Below, one piece after another: positions 53,005 through 60,854 of a stretch of DNA of 64,000 nt; positions within the stretch are counted from its first letter, which is position 1; the number at the start of each line of letters is the position of its first letter. The notes below the pieces were generated by a model. The model was not told the DNA's origin. It searched no databases and saw nothing but the letters and a program-made list of their open reading frames with translations. The DNA is from a virus. The stretch covers positions 62,001 through 126,000 of IMG/VR virus record IMGVR_UViG_3300035698_024657, one strand, 5' to 3'. The translations under genes and the position numbers were made by a program.

Positions 53005-53497
53005 CAGATACCTGCTCGTCGTCATTATTTGGAGAATCATCAAACTTCGTAGCATCCAACTCAGGAGGTATAACACTCTTACCTAACAATGCCGCTATAT
53101 ATTGATTTACCATTTCGTCATACATGAATGTTAGACGAGTGACAACTGCCTCACTTAGCTTCTTCACAAACAAAACTTTATAATCAAACAGAGAAATCGT
53201 ATTATTCCCCGCAAGATTATGGTCTTTATTATACTCCTCCAACTCTTCGGAAGTAACCACCTCTTTACCGTTAATCATGGTAACGCATTTTGCCAAAAGG
53301 TGTACTTTAGTCAGGTAAGATAATTCTAAGGCAGCAACATTTCCAGTAAGACGAGCGACCTCTACGAGGTCGCCCATCGTCAATAATCGCATCTCTACAG
53401 TCCATGATTGGACCGGGCTACCTTGCCATTTCTCAAATGGGGCCAGTGTCTGACTAAGTCCACAAGTCTGCACCCCTAATTGCTCTAACATACTCAT
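52973..53497 (-). CDS. Tail assembly chaperone-like protein, first of pair
   Basis: A 174-residue protein: WTVEMRLLTMGDLVEVARL and ALELSYLTKVHLLAKCVTM, then LFVKKLSEAVVTRLTFMYDEM. It ends in an acidic, Ser-rich tail (DDSPNNDDEQVSDGSDSSSTTP) that overlaps the next gene. Its position between the tube and tape measure matches gpG-type tail chaperones, which guide tape-measure assembly. The end CCG-TAA sits at a point where a +1 shift would enter the next frame. Confidence 0.6.
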   Translation of the reverse strand: MSMLEQLGVQTCGLSQTLAPFEKWQGSPVQSWTVEMRLLTMGDLVEVARLTGNVAALELSYLTKVHLLAKCVTMINGKEVVTSEELEEYNKDHNLAGNNTISLFDYKVLFVKKLSEAVVTRLTFMYDEMVNQYIAALLGKSVIPPELDATKFDDSPNNDDEQVSDGSDSSSTTP

Positions 53498-53533
53498 TAC
53501 GCATCTCCACTCAATTTACGAAACAATCAGTAA

Positions 53534-54013
53534 CTAAACTACTCTCGTACACTGTACGGACATATCTTCAATAATTAAAAGTCCATCCGATGAAATAGAT
53601 TTTCCCCATTCAGTAATCCAACAATCTTCATACGTAAGAGTACGTAATCTAGTACCTGCAGAATCCGCAAGAGCGGGACCAGTTACCTGATTGTTTTGAA
53701 CATTCGTAGGTTTCCAAACAGTTTCGATCACATTAATAGATTGGACCTGCTTTTGAATATCTTGAGAAACGATTCCAAAATAATCTAACAATGTATCTTC
53801 ATATAAACGTACCTTATTCAAGGTGACCTGATACGTAGGTACACCTGGAACAATCTCAGTGATTTCACCCCCATTGGTAGCAATCTCTCGAACATGTTCA
53901 TGTGTGCGAGATTGCTTAGGGGTGAAGGTTTTAAGCGTACCTACAGGAATGTTATTTACCTGTATTTCGTACGAATAAAATACCTCTGCCCGTGTTTGCG
54001 GTAATCTTGCCAT
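53534..54013 (-). CDS. Tail tube protein
   Basis: A 159-residue protein: EVFYSYEIQVNNIPVGTLKTF, HEHVREIATNGGEITEIVPG, PTYQVTLNKVRLYEDTLLDYF and a C-terminal LTYEDCWITEWGKSI plus SSDGLLIIEDMSVQCTRVV. This beta-sandwich layout and position directly after the sheath gene match gp19-like tubes of myoviruses. TAGGAG precedes ATG 54013. The SWISS-like disulfide is not needed; two cysteines are present. Confidence 0.82.
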   Translation of the reverse strand: MARLPQTRAEVFYSYEIQVNNIPVGTLKTFTPKQSRTHEHVREIATNGGEITEIVPGVPTYQVTLNKVRLYEDTLLDYFGIVSQDIQKQVQSINVIETVWKPTNVQNNQVTGPALADSAGTRLRTLTYEDCWITEWGKSISSDGLLIIEDMSVQCTRVV

Positions 54014-54048
54014 AGTTATCTCCTATTAGACTTATCCTAAATTTCAAC

Positions 54049-55446
54049 TTATACGTAAATGTAGAAAGAAACATTAATATAATTCAAAGGATACAAGAAC
54101 TTAACCGAACCCGTTACATTAATTCTCGTAGGTTCAGCAGTGTCCTGTGCCGCGGTAATCGCAACCTCACCCGTAGTAGGATCATTTCGAGTACCATAAG
54201 CAGCAATTAAACCATCACGTACCAATGACTGCCAAATTGCAGCAACCGTAGCAGCGACGGCTGCAGGAGTACCTTCACTAATTACAATTCCTTTACCAAT
54301 ATAAGCCTCATCTAACTTATCGCGAGTAATTCTACGTACCAAATCATCAGCAGCAACTACAGAAATTTCTCTATTATCCGCAGTTGAAGTATCCGTAGTA
54401 ATAGCATGACGTACTTTATTAACTCCAGATTTTGCATAAATTACACAAACTCCTTCATTCCCCATACGATTCATCTCATAGGGTTCATACTGATCATCAG
54501 GAATTACGAAACCTACAATCTGTTTACCTGTTACAGGGCGGATAAGCTTATCTTGCCCAGTAATTAAACCTGACATTGCCGCGGCAATATATTCACCACC
54601 TAAAGTAAGGGCGGTTCCTGCAGGAGATGTTCGAGTAACCGTTGCGGCAGGAGCCATCAAAATAACCCGCTTATTATCGTGCGCATCAGCCTTATCTACA
54701 AAATTCTGTACAGTATAAGTACTATTAAGCGCACCGATTATACATTCACGTTCATGTCCAATATCTGGATTAGATTCCTGTAAACAGTGCGCAATCACAT
54801 TATTCTGAATTGCAGAACCACTGGCAATCGGAACAACGTACGCAACAGTAGATTTTTTCTTCAACTTATTTAACGCAGTTGTCCAATTTGACGGGGTCGC
54901 AGGATTACCTGAAACCTGGACACACATAACTGCAGGTGCACCATTTTCAAGCGCCATCGCGGCACCGATAGTCATCTTACCTGTAGAAGTCGATTCGCTT
55001 CCATAAAAAGCTTTAACATCGTTAGAATCTACAAATATCGTTGGATCATATTGCGTAGATGGTACAGGATAGGTATACGAAACATAATATGTTTCACCTA
55101 CACGAGGACCAGTACTACCTGCGGTAGAATTCGTACCCCAATAAATTGCTCCGCCGGAACCAGATGAGTCATAATAATTCGCCCATGAAGAGTATCCTGC
55201 ACCTGCGCCAGGATAAGGTGAAGAAGTTAAATTAGAAATGTCTCCTGCACTACCACTATTAGGTAGTAAATCAAAACTACCTGGCTTGGTAGCACTGTAT
55301 GCACCGCGCACAATTGGATAATCAGTAATAACACGAGAAGATGGTCCACTTGCAACAATGCAGGGAATTCGTGCATCTTCCGAAATATTGATTATCCGAT
55401 TATTTGCAATACTGGTAACATTAACCGAAGGTGGTGTGTAAGCCAT
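54049..55446 (-). CDS. Contractile tail sheath protein
   Basis: A 465-residue protein with gp18-type sheath features. The N-terminus MAYTPPSVNVTSIANNRIIN has the extended arm that locks to the neighbour. The centre has FVDSNDVKAFYGSESTSTGK and GALNSTYTVQNFVDKADAH, HDNKRVILMAPAATV. The C-terminal DLVRRITRDKLDEAYIGKGIVI and FLYPLNYINVSFYIYV are typical of sheath C-termini. It proves a contractile tail. GGAGG lies 9 bases before the ATG; an AT-rich promoter-like box lies further upstream. Confidence 0.9.
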   Translation of the reverse strand: MAYTPPSVNVTSIANNRIINISEDARIPCIVASGPSSRVITDYPIVRGAYSATKPGSFDLLPNSGSAGDISNLTSSPYPGAGAGYSSWANYYDSSGSGGAIYWGTNSTAGSTGPRVGETYYVSYTYPVPSTQYDPTIFVDSNDVKAFYGSESTSTGKMTIGAAMALENGAPAVMCVQVSGNPATPSNWTTALNKLKKKSTVAYVVPIASGSAIQNNVIAHCLQESNPDIGHERECIIGALNSTYTVQNFVDKADAHDNKRVILMAPAATVTRTSPAGTALTLGGEYIAAAMSGLITGQDKLIRPVTGKQIVGFVIPDDQYEPYEMNRMGNEGVCVIYAKSGVNKVRHAITTDTSTADNREISVVAADDLVRRITRDKLDEAYIGKGIVISEGTPAAVAATVAAIWQSLVRDGLIAAYGTRNDPTTGEVAITAAQDTAEPTRINVTGSVKFLYPLNYINVSFYIYV

Positions 55447-55462
55447 TACTTACGCCCTCCAT

Positions 55463-55475
55463 TATTCTATTATAC
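55463..55475 (-). promoter_or_regulatory. Promoter-like box GTATAATAGAATA before the sheath gene
   Basis: GTATAATAGAATA on the minus strand, 17 bases before the sheath ATG. It differs by a single inserted base from the box at 28931-28944 (GTATATATAGAATA). It contains a TATAAT -10 hexamer. No good -35 at 17 bp spacing is visible. A late promoter driving the tail genes would be reasonable, given the sigma-like factor at 1381-2037. Confidence 0.35.
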
Positions 55476-55496
55476 AACCTATTTATTCTCACAAAA

Positions 55497-56579
55497 TTAG
55501 TAACTTGTAAGGCCATCCGTATTTATTTCCTCAAGTACTGGTAAGATAAAGTCTTCTACCCAACTACTATACACCGATAAGGTTAAATCGATTGAGAATA
55601 ATCGATCCGCCCCACGTACACGTACAGATTCGGGACCTTTACCTACATCTATAATATAGATCCCTTCGTCAGTTAGGTCACTTACGAAGTCGTAGTCCAT
55701 TCCAGTTTCATTCGCACTTGTGCCCATTTTAGCTTTACGTTGGGGATTTGAATGTTTTGCTAAATGAAAATACACAAAAAGAAGCTCAGCAATTTTTTGA
55801 GTAGTCGCCAAATCTTTAGATTCTATGAAAACTCGAATGGTCCCATCTAAACCCCCGCCTACTCGATAAGATACTGGCCCATTTACTCGGGCATACGCAG
55901 TATTATCATTAACTTCTGTCCAACTTCCAGCAGATCCCGTGAAAAGCTTAATAAAGGGGGTAATATCCGTAGAAGGAGAACTATCGAGTAACATGCTATA
56001 CGACGCGCCAACCGAACCACTGGTGTGGGCAGATACAAAATAATTGGTGTCTGCCGCAAGAGTGATTAAAGGTGTCAAAGAAGTAGTTGCCCACTCATCT
56101 ACATGAAACTCTTTACCCGCAATACTTCCACTCGCTAAAATGTTATCAGGCTCACCACCAGAAACATCCCATAAACGAACGATAATGTCATTTTCATACG
56201 GTCCAATATATTTTAATGCCAAATCCACAGAACGAACAGGCATAGTATATGTCTCAGTCTTCACGCCAAATGCGACTAATGTATCAGTTGAAAGATCTAT
56301 GGATGCACGGGGCCTTGAGCCAATTTGCAAAGTATCCCAATAATGTCCAATTCTACTATCAATTGCCCAATGATCGTCAGTTGTACCTTCCGAAAACAAT
56401 ACAATTACTGGATAATTTTCAGCATCCCACGGATACTGTTCAAAGGCATCAGGAGAATTTTCTCCGGATAAGGATATAACTTCTACACCCGTATTTTCCC
56501 ATCCAGTATTCAACGTAAAAATTTTATTAATGAACGCTGTAAAGTTCTGTTTAATTCCGCGTGGTTGTTGATATTGCAT
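55497..56579 (-). CDS. Neck or tail-completion protein, with carbohydrate-like domain
   Basis: A 360-residue protein. The N-terminus (GIKQNFTAFINKIFTL) and the C-terminal ~130 residues (RVFIESKDLATTQKIAELLFVY, ADRLFSIDLTLSVYSSWVEDFI) look like a neck/tail terminator. Between them, about 100-235, is a beta-sandwich insert (DLALKYIGPYENDIIVRLWDVSGG, ASGSIAGKEFHVDEWATTSL, NYFVSAHTSGSVGASYSML) of the kind seen in surface-exposed decorations. The gene just precedes the sheath in the map; the exact part is inferred. Confidence 0.55.
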   Translation of the reverse strand: MQYQQPRGIKQNFTAFINKIFTLNTGWENTGVEVISLSGENSPDAFEQYPWDAENYPVIVLFSEGTTDDHWAIDSRIGHYWDTLQIGSRPRASIDLSTDTLVAFGVKTETYTMPVRSVDLALKYIGPYENDIIVRLWDVSGGEPDNILASGSIAGKEFHVDEWATTSLTPLITLAADTNYFVSAHTSGSVGASYSMLLDSSPSTDITPFIKLFTGSAGSWTEVNDNTAYARVNGPVSYRVGGGLDGTIRVFIESKDLATTQKIAELLFVYFHLAKHSNPQRKAKMGTSANETGMDYDFVSDLTDEGIYIIDVGKGPESVRVRGADRLFSIDLTLSVYSSWVEDFILPVLEEINTDGLTSY

Positions 56580-56587
56580 TCTTCTAC

Positions 56588-57517
56588 CTATGCGGAAATA
56601 GTCGCATTTGAGGTTAAGGTAACGGTATCCGTATACGTACGTTTAACTACATCTGGCGCAAGAAGATATCTAACATCACTTTCCTCAATTCGTACAGTTT
56701 CAAATTCTTGATGCATTATTATCCCGCGCCAACGACTATCACTCTTATTGACAATTTCCCAAATTACACCAGTATTTCTTCCCATAGTTCCAATGATTAA
56801 ATCATAATTTTCTACATAAGGAATAGACGCAATCCAATGACGTAAGTCACGCCGCTTAACCCTACCAATCTGTTCCGCGGGATACTCTTCCGGCGCCATA
56901 GGTACTCTAACCAATACAGTATCGGTAGGGTTATATTTGGTAGCAGAAGTAGTATATTGCTCAAAGGCAGCAGGATAACTCGTACCCCTACAAAGGGAAC
57001 ATTCCCTATTCGCAAATCCGGTAGACCTATCTACACAAGAACAAATATTTCGGTATGAATAGGATACATCGCCCGGAGTATAATCTTCATTGAACCACAC
57101 CTTAACTGCGCCTGCAGTCGCCGCAGAGGTACCGACAAGAATCTCTAAAGAGTATTCAGTATCGTATACTATGGAATCTTTATCGAATACTCGAGTAAGT
57201 TCAGTCGCGTCATTAAACAATCTAAATACATCGGACTGAGTACGCGAATTAGGGTGAACGTCTTCGCCATCACCAGGTTGCCAAATATACGCAGAGTACT
57301 GAGTTGAGGTAGTATCCCACGAGGTAATAGATTTACTACGGAATTCCCCTTGGTCTACGCGATGAAACAAGAAGAACGGCTCACCCCCTACACGTATTTG
57401 CAGGGTGTGCGATTCGAGCATGTAGTCCTCGACTTCTTTATCCAAGCCAAGTTCACATTCCCGAAATAATTCTTCGCCACTACCTAAAGGATTTCCACTA
57501 TTAACAATAGGTGACAT
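56588..57517 (-). CDS. Neck/connector-region protein with zinc knuckle
   Basis: A 309-residue protein, not recognised. It has CSCVDRSTGFANRECSLC, a C-x-C plus C-x2-C knuckle, near residues 160-180, and YSLEILVGTSAATAGAVKVWF before it. The C-terminus ends in TDTVTLTSNATISA, a copy of the TSxAxI motif shared by several structural proteins here. It overlaps the upstream methyltransferase gene in a one-base TAATG. Position suggests neck or portal-adjacent assembly. Confidence 0.55.
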   Translation of the reverse strand: MSPIVNSGNPLGSGEELFRECELGLDKEVEDYMLESHTLQIRVGGEPFFLFHRVDQGEFRSKSITSWDTTSTQYSAYIWQPGDGEDVHPNSRTQSDVFRLFNDATELTRVFDKDSIVYDTEYSLEILVGTSAATAGAVKVWFNEDYTPGDVSYSYRNICSCVDRSTGFANRECSLCRGTSYPAAFEQYTTSATKYNPTDTVLVRVPMAPEEYPAEQIGRVKRRDLRHWIASIPYVENYDLIIGTMGRNTGVIWEIVNKSDSRWRGIIMHQEFETVRIEESDVRYLLAPDVVKRTYTDTVTLTSNATISA

Positions 57518-58020
57518 TATTGAGTGTACCTTAATACATGTCGAACACTTTGAATATTTTCTTCAGGATATACCATATCCGGGACAACTTCTTTTGATAT
57601 CAATTCAAAACCATTTGCTTGCAAATATTGTAAAAAGGGCATCGAAACTCCATTATAGGTATTCATCACACTCTCATCATAGGAAGGTTTAGCAAAATCA
57701 ATGGGTTCGGTCTCTTCATATTCTACCTCACCTCCAGGTGAAGTAACTCTAATTACTTCGCGTGCAATTGCAATCGGATCGTCCAATTGGTAAACCATAT
57801 TACCTAACCGTATACGCCCAGTAACAGAATTGTCAGGTAATGGGATGCCTTCATTAAGATCATGTACTATATCCGGTCCCGCTTCTTCAGAATCAATATC
57901 TATAGATACATAACCGTCCTCGGGAGCATTTTCAGGACGGCCGTATGAAGCACCTCCCCCTAAATCGAGGTATGGGATATCTTGATAATCTTCATATTGA
58001 GAAACTTTCTTTTTACGCAT
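57517..58020 (-). CDS. SAM-dependent methyltransferase within structural genes
   Basis: About 167 residues from ATG 58020 (AAGGAAAAG upstream), in preference to ATG 58053, which overlaps the previous ORF and lacks an SD site. YLDLGGGASYG is motif I, GYVSIDIDSE motif II, DIVHDLNEGIPLPDNSV and RLGNMVYQL the following Methyltransf_11-type segments, and TSPGGEVEYEE motif VI. Its target is unknown; methylation of a structural protein or of the glycan is possible. Methyltransferases are unusual in this part of a myovirus gene order. Confidence 0.75.
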   Translation of the reverse strand: MRKKKVSQYEDYQDIPYLDLGGGASYGRPENAPEDGYVSIDIDSEEAGPDIVHDLNEGIPLPDNSVTGRIRLGNMVYQLDDPIAIAREVIRVTSPGGEVEYEETEPIDFAKPSYDESVMNTYNGVSMPFLQYLQANGFELISKEVVPDMVYPEENIQSVRHVLRYTQ

Positions 58021-58045
58021 ATTCAATACTTTTCCTTTTCTAAAA

Positions 58046-58312
58046 TTAAGCATGAGACATTTTCTTACCTTTATTCCAAGCAGGTTTACCCTTATTCCAA
58101 GGAATTCGCCCTTTATTTGCTTGACTCATTTTCTGCTTAGTTTCATCAGAATGTTTACGCCCTTGAGCATTTTTAGACATTTTCTGTTTAGCCTCTACAG
58201 TATGATGTCTACCATAAATTATGACAGCCCTATGCGAACTTCGACGTTCCTCTGAGGGCCCTGGAAAGTGACCTCGGAAAACCGGTGGTTGAACTAAACA
58301 TTCCACGAACAT
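58046..58312 (-). pseudogene. NUMOD3-only remnant of a GIY-YIG homing endonuclease
   Basis: An 88-residue frame whose last ~55 residues hold NUMOD3 repeats (GRHHTVEAKQKMSKNAQG, GRKHSDETKQKMSQANKG, NKGKPAWNKGKKMSHA), the DNA-binding repeats of SegC-like endonucleases. The GIY-YIG catalytic domain is absent. The first ~30 codons overlap the end of the gene at 58230-59009 and are probably not coding, so the real remnant is about 58046-58230. It fills the whole gap between two structural genes. Decay after loss of the nuclease is the simplest explanation. Confidence 0.75.
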
Positions 58313-59009
58313 TAACGTGATCTAATGCATATTTCATACGCATTGCCTTTAAATCTGTGGCATATTTTTGCATCATTGCACTAAAGATTCCAGAATACTT
58401 TGCACTTCTATCACGTGTCAGTGATATACCATTATCATTATATATAAAATGCTTTCCTGCCTCATAGATCCCTAATGCGGTAAGCCCGTTTATAAGCGCA
58501 CCCTGTTCAATAATTGCATAATATGGTGTAGGGACATCAACAAAAGTATGATAAGTGATTGCAGGTGGATAAGCATTCCACCAATTCAATCCATCTTGCA
58601 AGAAATCGAGAATTTCTCGATCTCGCGGAAATTTATTTGCAAAACCCCCCATATCGGCGTGCATATATAATGAGGACCGTAAACGTTCTGACATCACAGC
58701 TTTAACAATAGATTCTCTACGATCTTCAAGTTTAAATACATTAGGAATATCTTGAGTAGCTTCAAGACCTAATGTATCAGAACGCCACCAAGTACCATAA
58801 TATCCATAAGACCATGTGGAATTTGGACTAATTTCATACCAATATTTACCGTCGCCAGCGCCAGAGGCTGTACCGTTAGCAACAAGTGTGCCGCCTGTTT
58901 GATACTGGATAGTTACATAAACATCGCCATCAGGTGTTACAGCATCACCATTTTCGTCCTTAAATTCGGTCCAAACCCGCTCAGACTGGTCGCGATATAT
59001 AATCTGCAT
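58230..59009 (-). CDS. Structural (neck/head-completion) protein, unknown
   Basis: A 259-residue protein. The N-terminal ~90 residues are a beta domain (RVWTEFKDENGDAVTPDGDVY, YYEIS-like WSYGYYGTWWRSD), and the rest is helical (ESIVKAVMSERLRSSLY, REILDFLQDGLNWWNAYPPA, GALINGLTALGIYEAGKHFIY), ending LSRALRGTSKFA. Such a beta-plus-helix plan occurs in neck proteins. I do not recognise the family. It ends just before a decayed homing endonuclease. Confidence 0.55.
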   Translation of the reverse strand: MQIIYRDQSERVWTEFKDENGDAVTPDGDVYVTIQYQTGGTLVANGTASGAGDGKYWYEISPNSTWSYGYYGTWWRSDTLGLEATQDIPNVFKLEDRRESIVKAVMSERLRSSLYMHADMGGFANKFPRDREILDFLQDGLNWWNAYPPAITYHTFVDVPTPYYAIIEQGALINGLTALGIYEAGKHFIYNDNGISLTRDRSAKYSGIFSAMMQKYATDLKAMRMKYALDHVNVRGMFSSTTGFPRSLSRALRGTSKFA

Positions 59010-59011
59010 GC

Positions 59012-59437
59012 TTATTCATCCCGTATTGCGTACTCCCCATTAGGAAGAATTGCTAAATATCTCTTTATGTTGCGGCCATTCAAATTTGCTTGAAAACCAA
59101 GCGCAGTAAAATTCACAGTGGGTCCACCCTTAGACAAAATATCTGCACGGGGCGAAAGACCAAATTTCACGGTTTCTCTAATAAAATAGATAGGTCGAAT
59201 ATTAGTCAATTCACCAACATCTGCAGTACACGCGGAAAAATGGGTTAAATCACTATTATCGACTTGCGTAGAGAATTTACCGTTTGACATATATACAGTG
59301 TACTTTTTCGTTCCCAAGATTATCGATAAACTCTCTAAATCATTTAATCGATCCAACACCTTGCAAAATAATACTTCATTGCCTTTACCATCATAGCCGT
59401 CAAGAATTTCACCATTACAAAACTTTGCTTGCCACAT
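59012..59437 (-). CDS. Small structural-region protein, unknown
   Basis: A 141-residue protein: WQAKFCNGEILDGYDGKGNEV, VLDRLNDLESLSIILGTKKYTV, then FIRETVKFGLSPRADILSKGG and LNGRNIKRYLAILPNGEYAIRDE. It may be a small alpha/beta domain. Its ATG lies in the TAATG that ends a possible 32-residue ORF upstream. Neighbours are structural, so an assembly or neck role is possible. Confidence 0.5.
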   Translation of the reverse strand: MWQAKFCNGEILDGYDGKGNEVLFCKVLDRLNDLESLSIILGTKKYTVYMSNGKFSTQVDNSDLTHFSACTADVGELTNIRPIYFIRETVKFGLSPRADILSKGGPTVNFTALGFQANLNGRNIKRYLAILPNGEYAIRDE

Positions 59438-59535
59438 TATCTACTTTCCTTTTCTACTATAAAAGTAGACGTGAAACTGGTTGTATCCACTTCCACATCT
59501 AATTTATTGGTGGTTAGTATTGTATTACTATCCAT
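59437..59535 (-). CDS. Possible 32-residue peptide
   Basis: A short open frame starting at ATG 59535 in the 126 bp gap between the GIY-YIG gene and the 141-residue protein. It reads MDSNTILTTNKLDVEVDTTS and on to a charged end EKESR. Its TAA stop overlaps the next ATG as TAATG, the tight junction used throughout this genome, which favours translation. No clear SD site is seen. Function unknown. Confidence 0.35.
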   Translation of the reverse strand: MDSNTILTTNKLDVEVDTTSFTSTFIVEKESR

Positions 59536-59563
59536 AACAATCAACTTATATTAAAGTTAAGTC

Positions 59564-60289
59564 CTAAATATGTATCCAAGTTTTCCGTTTAACTACATTA
59601 GTAATTACTGTTGGGCTAACTCCAAATACTTTTGCAGTGGTTCTTCGGTCATAATTGGGTAAATTAAACATTGCACGGATTTTAAAAACATCCCCTTTAG
59701 TCAATTTAGAATTAGAATGCCCTTCACCAATACATTTACCCTTACGGCTTTTACCTATTTTAAGTTTCGTTGCAATAGAATGAGATTTTCCATACATTCC
59801 GTGATTCTCTCCTGCAATCTGTGGACGAGGAATACCTTTTTGCGCAGCACGCATTTTAGAACAGTGTTCTACAGTTCTTACAAAACTTTTAGACCACTCG
59901 CCAATTTTCCACTTAGCTTCTTTAGTATGTATATTCCCTTTATTCATTTCACTGAGTTTCTTTTTAGTTTCAGCAGAATGCCTATAACCACTTGTTCCTT
60001 CTCCCCCATCAGTAAGATTGCAAAGTGACCCAGTACCTAAATCTCTACGTCCATGATACTTAATCCAATACTTTTCGTAGTGAAACGCTTCTATTTCAGT
60101 AAGATTTTTATGAATAAAAACAACTTCAACGTTATCCTTACCTATTTTACGGATCTTATTTTTCAATAACCGATTCGTAGTCCCCGCCCCTAAATGACTT
60201 AGAACACGAAATCTGGCCCCTCTCCCTTTTCCTACATAAAAAGGAACATTATCAAGATCAAAATACATATAAACATAGTATGTATTCAT
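59564..60289 (-). CDS. GIY-YIG homing endonuclease with NUMOD3 and C-terminal HTH
   Basis: A 241-residue SegC-like enzyme: YYVYMYFDLDNVPFYVGKG (GIY-YIG), HLGAGTTNRLL and the catalytic Glu in AFHYEKYWI. NUMOD3 repeats follow (SAETKKKLSEMNKG, SIATKLKIGKSRKG), then a C-terminal helix-turn-helix of the NUMOD type (TTAKVFGVSPTVITNVVKRKTW). It lies between two structural genes without interrupting either. It is a second intact homing endonuclease, related to that at 14388-14966. Confidence 0.92.
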   Translation of the reverse strand: MNTYYVYMYFDLDNVPFYVGKGRGARFRVLSHLGAGTTNRLLKNKIRKIGKDNVEVVFIHKNLTEIEAFHYEKYWIKYHGRRDLGTGSLCNLTDGGEGTSGYRHSAETKKKLSEMNKGNIHTKEAKWKIGEWSKSFVRTVEHCSKMRAAQKGIPRPQIAGENHGMYGKSHSIATKLKIGKSRKGKCIGEGHSNSKLTKGDVFKIRAMFNLPNYDRRTTAKVFGVSPTVITNVVKRKTWIHI

Positions 60290-60298
60290 ACTCTATCC

Positions 60299-60838
60299 TC
60301 AGGTGCGATCGTAAGTCAACGAAACTGTCTTTTGATTTACGGGCCCCGCTGCAATACTCGAAGTCGTTTGTAACTGGAACGACATCATCGAAGTCCGTGC
60401 TCCTGAAGCATATCCTGGAGAACTCACATACGCAGCCAATGTTAAAGTGCCGTCCGTGTAATTAGGAAGGCCAACATTATTACTACCTGGAAGAGCTACA
60501 GGAATTACAGGAACAGCATGTGTGCTAACAGCCGGCAATGACGTCTGAGAAGGCGCACCAGATTTCGCATAAGCGCCGGAAAATATGACTGACTCTCCAG
60601 TGATGTAATCTCCGGCAGATTTATACAACTTCGCATTAGATACTGTAGAAAACGAACCAGACCATTGCGCCTTCCAGTATTTTGCGTAACTGTTTGAGCC
60701 TGCCGCAATGGGATTACCCGCCGTAGTCAAATCAATACTATCAGCAGAGCCGAAATTAAGATTAGTAGCCAATCCCGTACCTTGGCCCGCTGCTGCTGCA
60801 GTCCCGTTAAATTCAACCCATGTAACCGTTACGGCCAT
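60299..60838 (-). CDS. Structural protein, unknown (head or tail)
   Basis: A 179-residue beta-rich protein beginning AVTVTWVEFNGTAAAAGQGTG. Gly/Ser/Ala-rich loops (FGSADSIDLTTAGNPIAAGS) and a C-terminal FQLQTTSSIAAGPVNQKTVSL suggest an exposed jelly-roll. A decoration, minor head or neck protein is possible from its place between head and neck genes. Not recognised. Confidence 0.5.
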   Translation of the reverse strand: MAVTVTWVEFNGTAAAAGQGTGLATNLNFGSADSIDLTTAGNPIAAGSNSYAKYWKAQWSGSFSTVSNAKLYKSAGDYITGESVIFSGAYAKSGAPSQTSLPAVSTHAVPVIPVALPGSNNVGLPNYTDGTLTLAAYVSSPGYASGARTSMMSFQLQTTSSIAAGPVNQKTVSLTYDRT

Positions 60839-60854
60839 TGTCTAATCTCCTTCA

